Assembly: GCA_045634445.1 (NCBI GenBank)
Contig: JAZRAG010000003.1
Coordinates: 1 to 21,834, forward strand
DNA length: 21,834 bases
Direction: 5' to 3'
Source: Spyradenecus sp045634445
GTDB lineage: Bacteria > Verrucomicrobiota > Kiritimatiellia > RFP12 > DVOR01
Each line of letters starts with the position of its first letter. Positions within the stretch are counted from its first letter, which is position 1. The notes beneath the pieces are model-generated. The model was given only the letters and a program-made list of their open reading frames with translations. It did no database searches and was not told the origin of the DNA. Shown here in pieces: positions 8,679 through 16,248 of the stretch. The translations under genes were made by a program, and so were the position numbers.

Positions 8679-9650
8679 TTACTTCGTCCATTCAACGGCG
8701 ACACCGCCGTATACAAGACCTGCGCCGAAAGCAGCCAAAATCAAACGATTGCCGCGACGCAAGAGACCCTGCTTCGACATTTCATCGAGTGCAATCGGAA
8801 TCGAAGCGCTCGAAGTATTTGCGAAACGGTCAATATTGACGTAAAACTTTTCAACGGGCACATTGATGCGCTTCACTGCAGCGTCAATGATACGAACGTT
8901 TGCCTGGTGCGGAACAATCCAAGTAAGATCCTTTTCAGACCAACCGTAGTGTTCCATGCTCTTAGCAATGATATCGCAGAAGCTACGCACTGCAAAGTTG
9001 AAGACCGAGCGACCATCCATCTGCAAATCGCCAGGCTTATTGCGTGCAGTTTCTTCCGTGCGAACGCCACCTTCACGGTGGATTGCCAAGTAACCAGTGC
9101 CGTCTGCAGCGATAAGGTGGAAACCAAGGCCACCGGGCTGTTCGCTGTTCTTCAACACCACTGCACCTGCACCGTCACCGAAAAGACAGCAAGTATTGCG
9201 ATCTTCCCAATTGATCGTGCGGCTCATCACTTCGGTGGAGATCACGAGCACAGGGCGATTATCAATCTGCATCAAACCCTTAGCCACGGTCAAACCATAC
9301 ACAAAGCCCGGGCAGGCAGCAGCCAAGTCAAAAGCTGCAGCATTCTTCGCACCAAGCATACCCTGAATGATACAAGCGGTGGAAGGATAAACTGCGTAGT
9401 CAGGCGTTGTGGAAGTCACAATAATCGTGCCGATTTCCTCAGCGGAAATGCCAGCATCTTCAAGGGCGCGACGAGCAGCTTCGCATCCCAAAGTAGATGC
9501 GTTCTCTTCCGGACCCACTACATGACGCTGACGGATACCCGTGTGCGAGAAAATCCACTCATCGCTAGTGTCCACCATCTTAGAGAGGTCATCATTCGTA
9601 ATGACGCGTTGGGGCACTGCGGAGCCAGTTCCTGCTATGTGCGTATACAT
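8679..9650 (-). CDS. fabH: 3-oxoacyl-[ACP] synthase III (FabH)
   Basis: KAS III starts fatty-acid synthesis by condensing acetyl-CoA (or another primer) with malonyl-ACP. The ATG at 9650 gives 323 aa (family about 317-330), beginning with the family-typical MYTHIAGTG. AAAGGAG lies 11 nt upstream, slightly far but the only good site. A longer frame from 9707 adds residues without family character and is rejected. Catalytic Cys113 (AACPGF), His248 (IVPHQAN) and Asn278 (RFANTSSAS) form the Cys-His-Asn triad. The DTSDEWI and TGIRQR segments and the GxGLVYGG C-terminus are present. It is the first gene of the fab cluster; fabD, fabG and acpP are not in this window. Confidence 0.96.
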   Translation of the reverse strand: MYTHIAGTGSAVPQRVITNDDLSKMVDTSDEWIFSHTGIRQRHVVGPEENASTLGCEAARRALEDAGISAEEIGTIIVTSTTPDYAVYPSTACIIQGMLGAKNAAAFDLAAACPGFVYGLTVAKGLMQIDNRPVLVISTEVMSRTINWEDRNTCCLFGDGAGAVVLKNSEQPGGLGFHLIAADGTGYLAIHREGGVRTEETARNKPGDLQMDGRSVFNFAVRSFCDIIAKSMEHYGWSEKDLTWIVPHQANVRIIDAAVKRINVPVEKFYVNIDRFANTSSASIPIALDEMSKQGLLRRGNRLILAAFGAGLVYGGVAVEWTK

Positions 9651-9686
9651 CGTGATCTTTGCTCCTTTAGTAACTAAAATCTTCAC

Positions 9687-9717
9687 ATAGTATCCCATAT
9701 TCCGCAAAATTTTGCAA
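9687..9717 (-). promoter_or_regulatory. Possible promoter of the fab cluster with a 12-bp palindrome
   Basis: On the minus strand a -10-like TACTAT (9687-9692) and a -35-like TTGCAA (9712-9717) lie 19 bp apart, upstream of fabH. The perfect palindrome GCAAAATTTTGC (9704-9715) covers the -35 edge and spacer, a plausible operator position. Both promoter elements are imperfect and the spacing is long, so this is tentative. Confidence 0.35.
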
Positions 9718-10114
9718 ACGCTTATCCACCTAAAGCATAACTTTTTCGCTTTTTAATTAGATATTTCTTCTTTTTTCTCTAAATTTCATCTCAAACCATC
9801 CTTTTAACGATGAAATTTACTGCGTTTCTTTTGCAAATTCGTCCCTCTATATTGCCATTCTGCGTAATCAATGAGCTCTTCGTATAAAATGCTTTTACCC
9901 GCTTTCAAATTGAGGGTGCTGCATTATTCGCAGATGAAAGGTTTTATTTTTAGAATTTTGCGCAATACCGTCGTTACGCGTGTCGAACCAATAAAGGTAA
10001 GCACCTTCACTGCTAATATTACTTCCCACTTTGGAAAATCTGAAGTCCCTATCGCAACCATAACCCTAAAAGTGCATATCCCACAAATCTGCTCAGATAA
10101 TGAAGTAGCCAAAA

Positions 10115-10690
10115 TTATTCCAGGAACTCTCCTCCCCACAGATACGGTACAGCGCCAAAAGAAGGATCACCTAAAAACACACTCCATAATTGACGAATAA
10201 ATAAAAAAGCGTTGTCACCATCCATATACCAATCCATCCCTACAATTCTTTCTGCATCACACGTTCAGCCCATGGTGACAACACAGGCTTTACAAGATAA
10301 AGCCCGAGCAACATTAGTACAACCACAAAGGTGCCCAACTTCATTCGGAAAGTTAAAGAACAACTATTGATAATCCCCTTCCATAAAGAGAAGATAGGCT
10401 AATAGCCAAATAATAAACGACACCACTACGCGTGTTAATCGTTTTAAAAGAAAACACTCATCTCAATCTTCAATGGGAAAACAAATACGAAGATGCAATG
10501 ACAAAAAGCGAAAGATATACTCGACAAAAACACTCTGTAATCATCATCTAAAGTGCATCCACTTATTTGCCACAAAGGTTACATAGCGCATCACCACCCA
10601 AATAAAACGCTATATGAATCACCATCACTAAAATCACATGATATCACCACGTAAATAATCCAAAAAGACCACGTGTTGACCATTCATCAT
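10115..10690 (-). pseudogene. Broken acyltransferase-3 family (O-acyltransferase-like) gene
   Basis: Several fragments on the minus strand, with frameshifts and stops between them, look like remains of one membrane acyltransferase. An ATG at 10690 with a strong SD (AAAGGAG, 6-nt spacer) starts MMNGQHVVFLDYLRGDIM and then hits a stop; FLDYLRG is the typical start of this family. In the same frame, 82 codons on, 10444-10364 reads KRLTRVVVSFIIWLLAYLLF, like the family's Arg-rich turn before a membrane helix. After a frame change, 10344-10240 reads a hydrophobic segment with VLMLLGLYLVKPVLSPW, resembling the LGLYL-x-P segment. Another frame gives 40 residues ending in VPYLWGGEFLE (10237-10115). 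The order and spacing agree with one gene of about 1 kb that lost function. The family assignment is from remembered motifs only. Confidence 0.5.
10211..10282. repeat. Inverted repeat GTTGTCACCAT, 50-base spacer
   Basis: GTTGTCACCAT at 10211-10221 is matched by its perfect reverse complement ATGGTGACAAC at 10272-10282. It falls inside the decayed acyltransferase region. There is no flanking duplication or transposase, so it is recorded only as a repeat. Confidence 0.55.
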
Positions 10691-11794
10691 AAGCGGCTCC
10701 TTTCAATGAGAATTTATCAATACACTTCATCACAGCTTAAGCCATATCATGTTTTGATCTATTCTCTATAACGTACCATCTATTGTTAAGTACATCAAAC
10801 ATTGTGCATCGCATACGCTATTCATTAGTACAGAATGTGTACACTCCTTCAAAATACCCTATTCAATTCTAAACAATGAATAGTCGGATAACAACGAACG
10901 CTAATTTGTAAAAACTTTTCATTATCTATAAAAGAATCATTATTATTTTAGAAATAGTGAAGACTCTAATTTCTTTTGACCATATTCTTTTGCATTGAAA
11001 AAGCCCTCCCAGGATAATGTGTAATATTTACATAGAATCATCATTACAATTCTCTGCTATTAGGTATTTCTTTTAAAGATAAAGTTTTTCGTATAGAACG
11101 AGTGTTTATCTTAAAGTCGTAAATAAATACAGATATAGTATTTGAAGACTCACCTTTAAAAAGAATTAGCGGTAATTTCATAAGTGGAAAGATGTAGATA
11201 AGATAAAGTTTATAAAGGTGAGTTCAAGAGGTATACGCTTTATGGTTTTAGATAATCTAAAGTAAAGCTGAGTATTGGGATATTAAGCATTTAAAAAAGT
11301 GTGGGTAAGTTATACAAAATAAGCAAATTATAGGTATAGGTGGTTAGTCAAGATAAGGAACTATAGGTAAGATAAAATCATATGGGAAGTGACTTCGTTT
11401 TTTCCTTGGCTATGTTAGATTTTATTTTAATAGTTTGTTTGATTCATAAATTCATTTAGGAAATATAACCAATTAAGAATTCTCAGGAAAGAAGCCTTAA
11501 CAAGGATGAATTATTATCAATTCCATTGAATATCAGAGAAACCTTAGGAACGTTTACTGGCCTCAGTTTTAATGTTGTTTATATATTGATTAAATCACTA
11601 CTTCTTTATTAACTCTCAATCAAATAAGAAAGACTCTTTAGAGAATTACACTGTTTTCTACTTTGATCTATTTACACAAAGTACGTTTATTAACTGAATG
11701 CTATAAACTAATTACGACAGTGTAATCAAGACAACGTAATACTAAACCAAGTATTAATCTTGGTATGGATAAGCACGCTATACTGATTAATCAA
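10691..11794. other. AT-rich region without recognised genes
   Basis: About 1.1 kb with frequent stops in all frames. I see no tRNA-like fold, no recognisable protein fragment and no transposase. Visible structures are an 11-bp inverted repeat, ACTCACCTTTA at 11148-11158 against 11213-11223 with a 54-base spacer, and near mnmG a 6-bp stem (11746-11751 with 11759-11764) that could be a weak mnmG terminator but lacks a T-run. It could be decayed coding DNA like the adjoining pseudogene. Confidence 0.5.
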
Positions 11795-14269
11795 TTACTG
11801 CTTAGGGGTAGCAGGAGCGTATTTTAACTTACGCAGGGCAAGGGCAATAAGGGCAAGATCTGCAGGGTTAACACCTGGAATACCGGCTGCACGACGAAGC
11901 GAATCTGGACGTTGGCGAAGCAACTTTTCACAGGCTTCATAACGCAATCCTTTGATTGCTGCGTAATCAAAGTCTGCAGGAATTAACAATGCTTCATCGC
12001 GACGAAGACGTTCTGCCTGAACGGCTTCATGAGCAATGTATCCTTCATACTTTGCGCGGAGGGTAAATTCTTCCTTCCAGTCAATCGGAATCGCAGTGTA
12101 ATCTTCAGCTTCATTTCGATTCACCATTGCGGCCGATTCAAAGGTTTCACCTTCGCGGGCTAAGAGTTTCCAACGATTCAAACCGTTACCGTCCAACCAC
12201 TCATTGCGCCAAGTAGCTTCTGTTTTTGTGAGCCATTCAAGTTCTGCAGCAGAGAGTTTTAATAAGGCTTCATCAACCAAATTCAAGTGTGTAGCATGAC
12301 GATGTAAACGTAAGTGTGCGTCACCAGGACGCAACAGAAGACGACGTTCTGCGCGCGACGTAAACATACGATAGGGTTCATCTGTACCCTTTGTAATCAA
12401 ATCGTCTACCATCACACCAATATAAGCTTCATCACGAGAGAGGAGGAGTGGCGCCTTTTTAAGAACTGAAAGCGCTGCATTAACACCGGCATAAAACCCT
12501 TGTGCAGCTGCTTCTTCATAACCTGTCGTGCCGTTAATCTGTCCAGCGAAGTAAATCTCTGGACGCGTCTTTAAAGCAAGACGTCCATCTAATGCGCGCG
12601 GATCAATGCAGTCATACTCAATTGCATACGCAGGAGCGGCAAACTCAGCCCGTGAAAGACCTGGAACAGAACGCACCATTTGGAGTTGCACATCAGCAGG
12701 AAGCGAATTTGAAAGTCCGTTAGGATAACACCATGGGCAGTCTTTTCCCTCTGGTTCTAAGATTACATGATGACCACCGCGATCACCAAATTTTACAATT
12801 TTATCCTCAATACTCGGACAATAACGCACACCTTCACCACTAATATCACCACCATAAAGCGCTGATTTATCAAGATTCTCACGAATAATATCATGCGTTT
12901 CAATTACTGTATGCGAGAGATAACAAGGTAACTGATCTTCACAAGCACGTTGATAAGCGTTTACCATTTCAGTATCTACAGACAACTGAATAGTGTCTTT
13001 CAATAGAGAAGATTCTTGAATTGGTAAAGTATCTTCATCACTCTGAACATCATTCAAAGGTTGACCTTTAAACAACGTTAAACAAGTTTGCGTTGTTTTA
13101 TTTTTATCTTCTATGGATACGTCTTGATATCCCTTTACGGCGCGATAAGTAGCAAATCCATCAGTAACAATCCAAAGAGGATTATAGGGTAATTCTTTTT
13201 CATTAATACCAAAAGTAACCCCTCGAACAACCTCCCCCTTTATAGTGGAAGTGTTTTCAAGAGATGTTCCACGTGGAACATCTTCAGTGGTTAATTCTTT
13301 TTGATTAATTTTACTAATTAAACCATTTTTATCATCACTCAGTGTTCCACGTGGAACACCTGGTAATGATTCTACTGGATAACCCGTATCTGTTTTTTGA
13401 TTTTCATTCTCAATTGTTCCACGTGGAACACTCTGATCTTTTTCGTTTAAAGTTGATTGAATTAATCGCATACGACGCGAGAAAAATGGTACAGGTTCTC
13501 TTTCACCTTCTTGTCGTTGAACTAATTCCCAATCTACAGAACTATTTAAAATGCGTGGTGGTGTTCCGGTCTTTAATCGGCGCCAACCAATATCCGTAGA
13601 GATTTTCTTAAGTGTTTCTGGGAGTTCAATCGCAGGACGTGCATCACCGCCACCATCTTTACCATTGTGGCCAACCCAAATCTTACCGCCTAAAGCAGTA
13701 CCAGATGTGAGTACTACACGATGGGCGTAGTATACAGTTCCATTTATTAATTTCACTCCCGTAAGGGTATTTACCGCGCTTTTATCTACTTCTAATTCTG
13801 CTTTATTTTCAATATTACTTAACGTTTCTTCAGTTTCTAAAGAAGTCTGAATTAAAGCATCTTTAGGGGATTTTTCAGCTAATACTAAATCTACTACCGT
13901 ACCTTCAATAATTTGAAGATTCGGTATTGATTTTGCAATGCGCGCCATACGAGCGGTATATTCTGCTTTATCACATTGCACACGAACGGCTTGAACGGCT
14001 GGACCACGCGATGCATTTAGCGTACGATATTGCAATCCTGTAATATCTGCATTTAATCCCATTTCACCACCCAGTGCATCAAGTTCTGCTACAAGGTGTG
14101 ATTTAGCAAGTCCACCCACAGCTGGATTACAAGGCATCAATCCAAGGGTATCTTTTTGAGAGGTAATTAACAGTACTTTACATCCCATTCTTGCGGCAGC
14201 AAATGCAGCCTCACATCCAGCGTGTCCAGCGCCGACTACAATGATATCTGCTGTATTTAATTCTGCCAT
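11795..14269 (-). CDS. mnmG: MnmG (GidA), tRNA U34 cmnm5 modification FAD protein, with two large insertions
   Basis: With MnmE, MnmG makes (carboxymethyl)aminomethyl groups at C5 of the wobble uridine of several tRNAs. It contains the FAD-binding VVGAGHAGCEAA (11-22), conserved Cys47 in MPCNPAVGG, RLKTGTPPRI (231-240), Cys449 in QLPCY, RYCPSIEDK, FAGQINGTTGYEEAAAQG (574-591), EPYRMFTSRAERRL and the C-terminal KYEGYIAHE. All core landmarks are in order, so the gene should be functional. At 824 aa it exceeds the usual about 620-630. The excess is mainly residues about 134-172 and about 275-445, hydrophilic stretches rich in E, K, T, N and S, encoded by AT-richer DNA. The second carries three VPRGT peptides (281-285, 305-309, 331-335) encoded by parS-like palindromes. 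The start has AGGAA 6 nt upstream. It is divergent from thiC. parA, parB and rsmG, frequent neighbours, are absent. Confidence 0.95.
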   Translation of the reverse strand: MAELNTADIIVVGAGHAGCEAAFAAARMGCKVLLITSQKDTLGLMPCNPAVGGLAKSHLVAELDALGGEMGLNADITGLQYRTLNASRGPAVQAVRVQCDKAEYTARMARIAKSIPNLQIIEGTVVDLVLAEKSPKDALIQTSLETEETLSNIENKAELEVDKSAVNTLTGVKLINGTVYYAHRVVLTSGTALGGKIWVGHNGKDGGGDARPAIELPETLKKISTDIGWRRLKTGTPPRILNSSVDWELVQRQEGEREPVPFFSRRMRLIQSTLNEKDQSVPRGTIENENQKTDTGYPVESLPGVPRGTLSDDKNGLISKINQKELTTEDVPRGTSLENTSTIKGEVVRGVTFGINEKELPYNPLWIVTDGFATYRAVKGYQDVSIEDKNKTTQTCLTLFKGQPLNDVQSDEDTLPIQESSLLKDTIQLSVDTEMVNAYQRACEDQLPCYLSHTVIETHDIIRENLDKSALYGGDISGEGVRYCPSIEDKIVKFGDRGGHHVILEPEGKDCPWCYPNGLSNSLPADVQLQMVRSVPGLSRAEFAAPAYAIEYDCIDPRALDGRLALKTRPEIYFAGQINGTTGYEEAAAQGFYAGVNAALSVLKKAPLLLSRDEAYIGVMVDDLITKGTDEPYRMFTSRAERRLLLRPGDAHLRLHRHATHLNLVDEALLKLSAAELEWLTKTEATWRNEWLDGNGLNRWKLLAREGETFESAAMVNRNEAEDYTAIPIDWKEEFTLRAKYEGYIAHEAVQAERLRRDEALLIPADFDYAAIKGLRYEACEKLLRQRPDSLRRAAGIPGVNPADLALIALALRKLKYAPATPKQ
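13262..13283. other. parS-like ParB-binding palindrome 1 (inside mnmG)
   Basis: The core TGTTCCACGTGGAACA at 13265-13280 is a perfect 16-bp palindrome of the chromosomal parS type recognised by ParB/Spo0J CTPases. Here the dyad continues to 22 bp. It encodes VPRGT (residues 331-335) in mnmG. Binding is inferred from the motif; no parB gene is in the window. Confidence 0.85.
13342..13359. other. parS-like ParB-binding palindrome 2 (inside mnmG)
   Basis: An identical 16-bp core at 13343-13358, extended to an 18-bp perfect dyad. It lies 78 bp from site 1 core to core and encodes VPRGT at residues 305-309. The flanking DNA does not resemble that of sites 1 or 3, so the 16-mer alone is conserved. 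Confidence 0.85.
13415..13430. other. parS-like ParB-binding palindrome 3 (inside mnmG)
   Basis: An identical 16-bp core, 72 bp from site 2, encoding VPRGT at residues 281-285. The three sites span 166 bp. Both spacings are multiples of three, as the reading frame requires. Confidence 0.85.
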
Positions 14270-14365
14270 AACTGATTCCTAGTTTACCTGCTATTAGACC
14301 ATTTCTGATCTATCTGCTCATCGTTGTTAATTGCCGTCATTTTATTTGTAATAAACTCGTTTTTC

Positions 14366-14393
14366 ATTATAACAAATACGCGCGCACGCGTAT
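14366..14393 (-). promoter_or_regulatory. Extended -10 promoter of mnmG with a GC-rich inverted repeat
   Basis: On the minus strand TGTTATAAT gives a perfect -10 (TATAAT, complement of 14366-14371) with the TGn extension, about 95 bp upstream of mnmG. Where a -35 would lie there is instead the inverted repeat ATACGCG (14376-14382) / CGCGTAT (14387-14393) with a 4-base gap. It could be an operator; an extended -10 promoter can work without a -35. The rest of the mnmG-thiC gap (14270-14504) is AT-rich with no gene. Confidence 0.55.
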
Positions 14394-14504
14394 GAGCTTT
14401 ATTATTTAATTTCATTTCAATTTAAAATTATGCGAATAAAAATAAGTGCTTTTTAAAATAAACGCTTTTTAATACTTATTTCAGTTGTTATAAGGAAGTA
14501 TTGC

Positions 14505-14534
14505 TTGACAATTTGGTTCTAAGAAAGGTATAGT
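14505..14534 (+). promoter_or_regulatory. Sigma70-type promoter of thiC
   Basis: TTGACA at 14505-14510 and TATAGT at 14529-14534 are separated by 18 bp. Transcription would begin near 14541, immediately before the TPP aptamer, as expected for a riboswitch-controlled gene. Confidence 0.8.
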
Positions 14535-14543
14535 CTTAGCAGT

Positions 14544-14652
14544 AACAGGGGAGTCCGCAAACGGGCTGAGAGGAAGTTTAACACTTCGACCCTATGAAGT
14601 AGATTTTTTCTATTTCTTTAACCTGATTCGGATCATGCCGACGTAGGGAGTT
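14544..14652 (+). ncRNA. TPP riboswitch (THI element) upstream of thiC
   Basis: The conserved parts of the thiamine-pyrophosphate aptamer are present in order: GGGGAGTCC near 14548, CTGAGA (14566-14571), GACCCTATGAA near 14588, ACCTGATTCGGATCATGCC (14621-14639) and GTAGGGA near 14643, which closes P1. The variable P3 arm carries a T-rich insertion between 14600 and 14620. The expression platform downstream is described separately. Confidence 0.95.
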
Positions 14653-14685
14653 GATTGATGTCCAGCTGCAGGCTGTTCAGAGAGA

Positions 14686-14729
14686 ATACCTCATATGCGG
14701 TGTCTTCCGGCACAAACTCAATGAGGTAT
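14686..14729 (+). promoter_or_regulatory. Ribosome-site-sequestering helix of the TPP riboswitch
   Basis: ATACCTCAT (14686-14694) is the exact reverse complement of ATGAGGTAT (14721-14729). The latter contains the thiC Shine-Dalgarno GAGG (14723-14726). The 9-bp helix would hide the ribosome site when TPP is bound. There is no T-run, so translational rather than transcriptional control is the simpler reading (inference from base pairing). Confidence 0.65.
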
Positions 14730-14733
14730 GCCA

Positions 14734-16017
14734 ATGACACAGTTAGAAATAGCCCGTTCTGGGCAAATCAGTGAAGCAGTTCGTTACGTTGCCCAAAAAG
14801 AAAATCGTGATGTTGAATTTATCCGCAAGCGTGTAGCGGATGGTTCCATTGTTATTCCTGCAAATATTAATCATCACACCCTTATTCCGTGTGGAATTGG
14901 GCGCAGTTTATATACAAAGATTAATGCTAATTTTGGTAATTCGATGGTGTCGAGTTGCGCAGGGGAGGAGTTTGCAAAATTAAAGACTGCGATTGATGCT
15001 GGTGCTGATACGGTGATGGATCTGAGTACATTTGGTGACCTTGGTGCCTTTCGTAAACAACTGCTTACTAAATGTAGTGTCCCTTTAGGAACAGTACCCA
15101 TCTATGAAGTGGTGTCGCGTTTTGGTGGCAATAAATTTTCTGAAGAGCAAATTTTGCAAGTTATTCGCGAACAAGCAGAGCAGGGAGTTGATTACATGAC
15201 AATTCACGCGGGCCTCTTACGTGAATATATTCCCCTCGCTCAAAAACGTAAATTAGGCATTGTGAGTCGTGGTGGTGCACTTTTAGCACTCTGGATGGAA
15301 ACATACCAGAAGGAAAACCCCTTCTACACTGTCTTTGATCAGATTCTTGAAATTTGCAAACAATATGATGTTACGCTTTCATTAGGAGATGGTTTGCGCC
15401 CTGGCTGTTTAGCAGATAGCTCAGATGCTGCGCAATTCGCCGAATTAGAAACCCTTGGTAAACTCGTAAAACGTTGCCGAGCTGCTGGCGTACAAGTAAT
15501 GGTAGAAGGTCCTGGCCACACACCCTTAGACGAAATCCGTATGAATATGTTGAAAGAACGTCGCCTCTGCGATGATGCACCTTTCTACATCTTAGGCCCT
15601 ATTGTTACCGACTGCGCACCGGGTTACGATCACTTTGTTGGCGCTGCAGGAGGAATGTTGGGCGCATTTTATGGCGCAGCCATGCTCTGCTACGTCACCC
15701 CTAAAGAACACCTTGGCCTTCCCAACCTCAACGATGTGCGTACAGGGGTCATCGCTTTTAAGATTGCTGCACACGCAGCAGACGTCGCCCTCAAAAAAAC
15801 AAACGCACGCGATCGCGACGATGCCATCTCTGATGCACGCTCCACCTTTGATTGGGAAAAACAATTCACCTACGCACTCGATCCCCTACGTGCAAAGGAA
15901 CTCCGCGAAGAAGCAATTAAAGAAAGTGACTTTCCCGCATGCAAGGATGGTCACTACTGTACCATGTGCGGACCTGATTTCTGCTCAATTCGCATTTCAA
16001 ACCAACTCAAAAAGTAG
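14734..16017 (+). CDS. thiC: ThiC, phosphomethylpyrimidine (HMP-P) synthase, short form
   Basis: This radical-SAM enzyme rearranges aminoimidazole ribotide into the thiamine pyrimidine HMP-P. At 427 aa it belongs to the short class that lacks the N-terminal domain of the 590-630 aa enzymes. Seen here are MTQLEIARSG at the start, IVIPANINH, the DLGDLG-like STFGDLG, YMTIHAG, SRGGALLALWM, SLGDGLRPG, VMVEGPGHTP, the VGAAGG segment, and the C-terminal cluster motif C-x2-C-x4-C (Cys409, Cys412, Cys417) that holds the [4Fe-4S]. I start it at the second ATG (14734), because GAGG ends 7 nt upstream and the family begins MTQ; the ATG at 14728 would leave almost no spacer. It is controlled by the TPP riboswitch. 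A weak A/T-tract stem (16009-16015 with 16030-16036) may terminate it. Confidence 0.96.
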   Translation: MTQLEIARSGQISEAVRYVAQKENRDVEFIRKRVADGSIVIPANINHHTLIPCGIGRSLYTKINANFGNSMVSSCAGEEFAKLKTAIDAGADTVMDLSTFGDLGAFRKQLLTKCSVPLGTVPIYEVVSRFGGNKFSEEQILQVIREQAEQGVDYMTIHAGLLREYIPLAQKRKLGIVSRGGALLALWMETYQKENPFYTVFDQILEICKQYDVTLSLGDGLRPGCLADSSDAAQFAELETLGKLVKRCRAAGVQVMVEGPGHTPLDEIRMNMLKERRLCDDAPFYILGPIVTDCAPGYDHFVGAAGGMLGAFYGAAMLCYVTPKEHLGLPNLNDVRTGVIAFKIAAHAADVALKKTNARDRDDAISDARSTFDWEKQFTYALDPLRAKELREEAIKESDFPACKDGHYCTMCGPDFCSIRISNQLKK

Positions 16018-16054
16018 TCATTTTGAGTCACTTTTTCACACTTTTTCTATAAAG

Positions 16055-16248
16055 TTATCAACAATCCATGTAGAAGAGTTATTAACAAGGTGTTAATAAC
16101 TCTTCAAATAACTCAAATTTGTTTGAAATTTCAATTACTTATTTCAATTAAAAATTGTTAATAACCTGTAGAAAAAATGTCTAGAAAGAATGGTAGACAA
16201 CGCCTCTTTTTGGTGTCATAATAATAGCGTTTCATTAAGTTATTAACA
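16055..16248. other. Origin-like DnaA-box cluster upstream of dnaA (oriC part 1)
   Basis: Five 9-mers of the form TTAT(C/T)(T/A)ACA lie between thiC and dnaA: 16055-16063 (+), 16079-16087 (+), 16091-16099 (-), 16156-16164 (-) and 16240-16248 (+). The second and third face each other in a perfect 15-bp inverted repeat (16073-16087 with 16091-16105, gap AGG). The fourth is followed 2 bp on by TGTAGAAAA, a one-mismatch box in tandem at 11 bp. No standard TTATCCACA occurs here. This is a putative origin sub-region and dnaA autoregulation site. Confidence 0.75.
16194..16222 (+). promoter_or_regulatory. Promoter of dnaA
   Basis: TAGACA (16194-16199) and CATAAT (16217-16222), each one mismatch from consensus, are 17 bp apart. 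The predicted transcript starts near 16229. A DnaA-box-like 9-mer lies just downstream at 16240-16248, in a good position for autorepression. The leader then holds two short stems, ACGGA/TCCGT (16269-16282) and TAGG/CCTA (16282-16292). Confidence 0.65.

Noticed and set aside
5494..8844. Long plus-strand open frames opposite fabV (5494-6717), fabZ and fabF (7384-8844)
   Set aside because: They are shadows of conserved minus-strand fab genes. No start with an SD and no recognisable motifs.
9651..9707. Longer fabH start at 9707
   Set aside because: The added residues are not like KAS III N-termini and span the promoter and SD region; the ATG at 9650 begins the family-typical sequence.
9720..9729. 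TTATCCACC as a DnaA box near fabH
   Set aside because: A single near-match with no neighbours, about 6.3 kb from the box clusters.
9871..10200. 109-codon plus-strand frame in the fabH-mnmG gap
   Set aside because: No SD and no family resemblance, and it runs partly opposite the decayed acyltransferase fragments. It is better seen as chance openness.
10211..10282. Inverted repeat as insertion-sequence ends
   Set aside because: The arms are only 50 bases apart, there is no transposase or target duplication, and the arms fall in decayed coding DNA.
10681..11794. tRNA, CRISPR or small RNA gene in the long AT-rich gap
   Set aside because: No cloverleaf, regular repeats or promoter-terminator pair could be seen.
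13265..13430. VPRGT repeats as a functional peptide repeat
   Set aside because: Only the codons within the 16-bp palindrome are conserved; the residues between copies are unrelated, so selection on DNA explains it better.
12935..13447. Intein or mobile element in mnmG
   Set aside because: No Cys/Ser start, no terminal His-Asn and no endonuclease motif. The insertion is short, hydrophilic and lacks terminal repeats.
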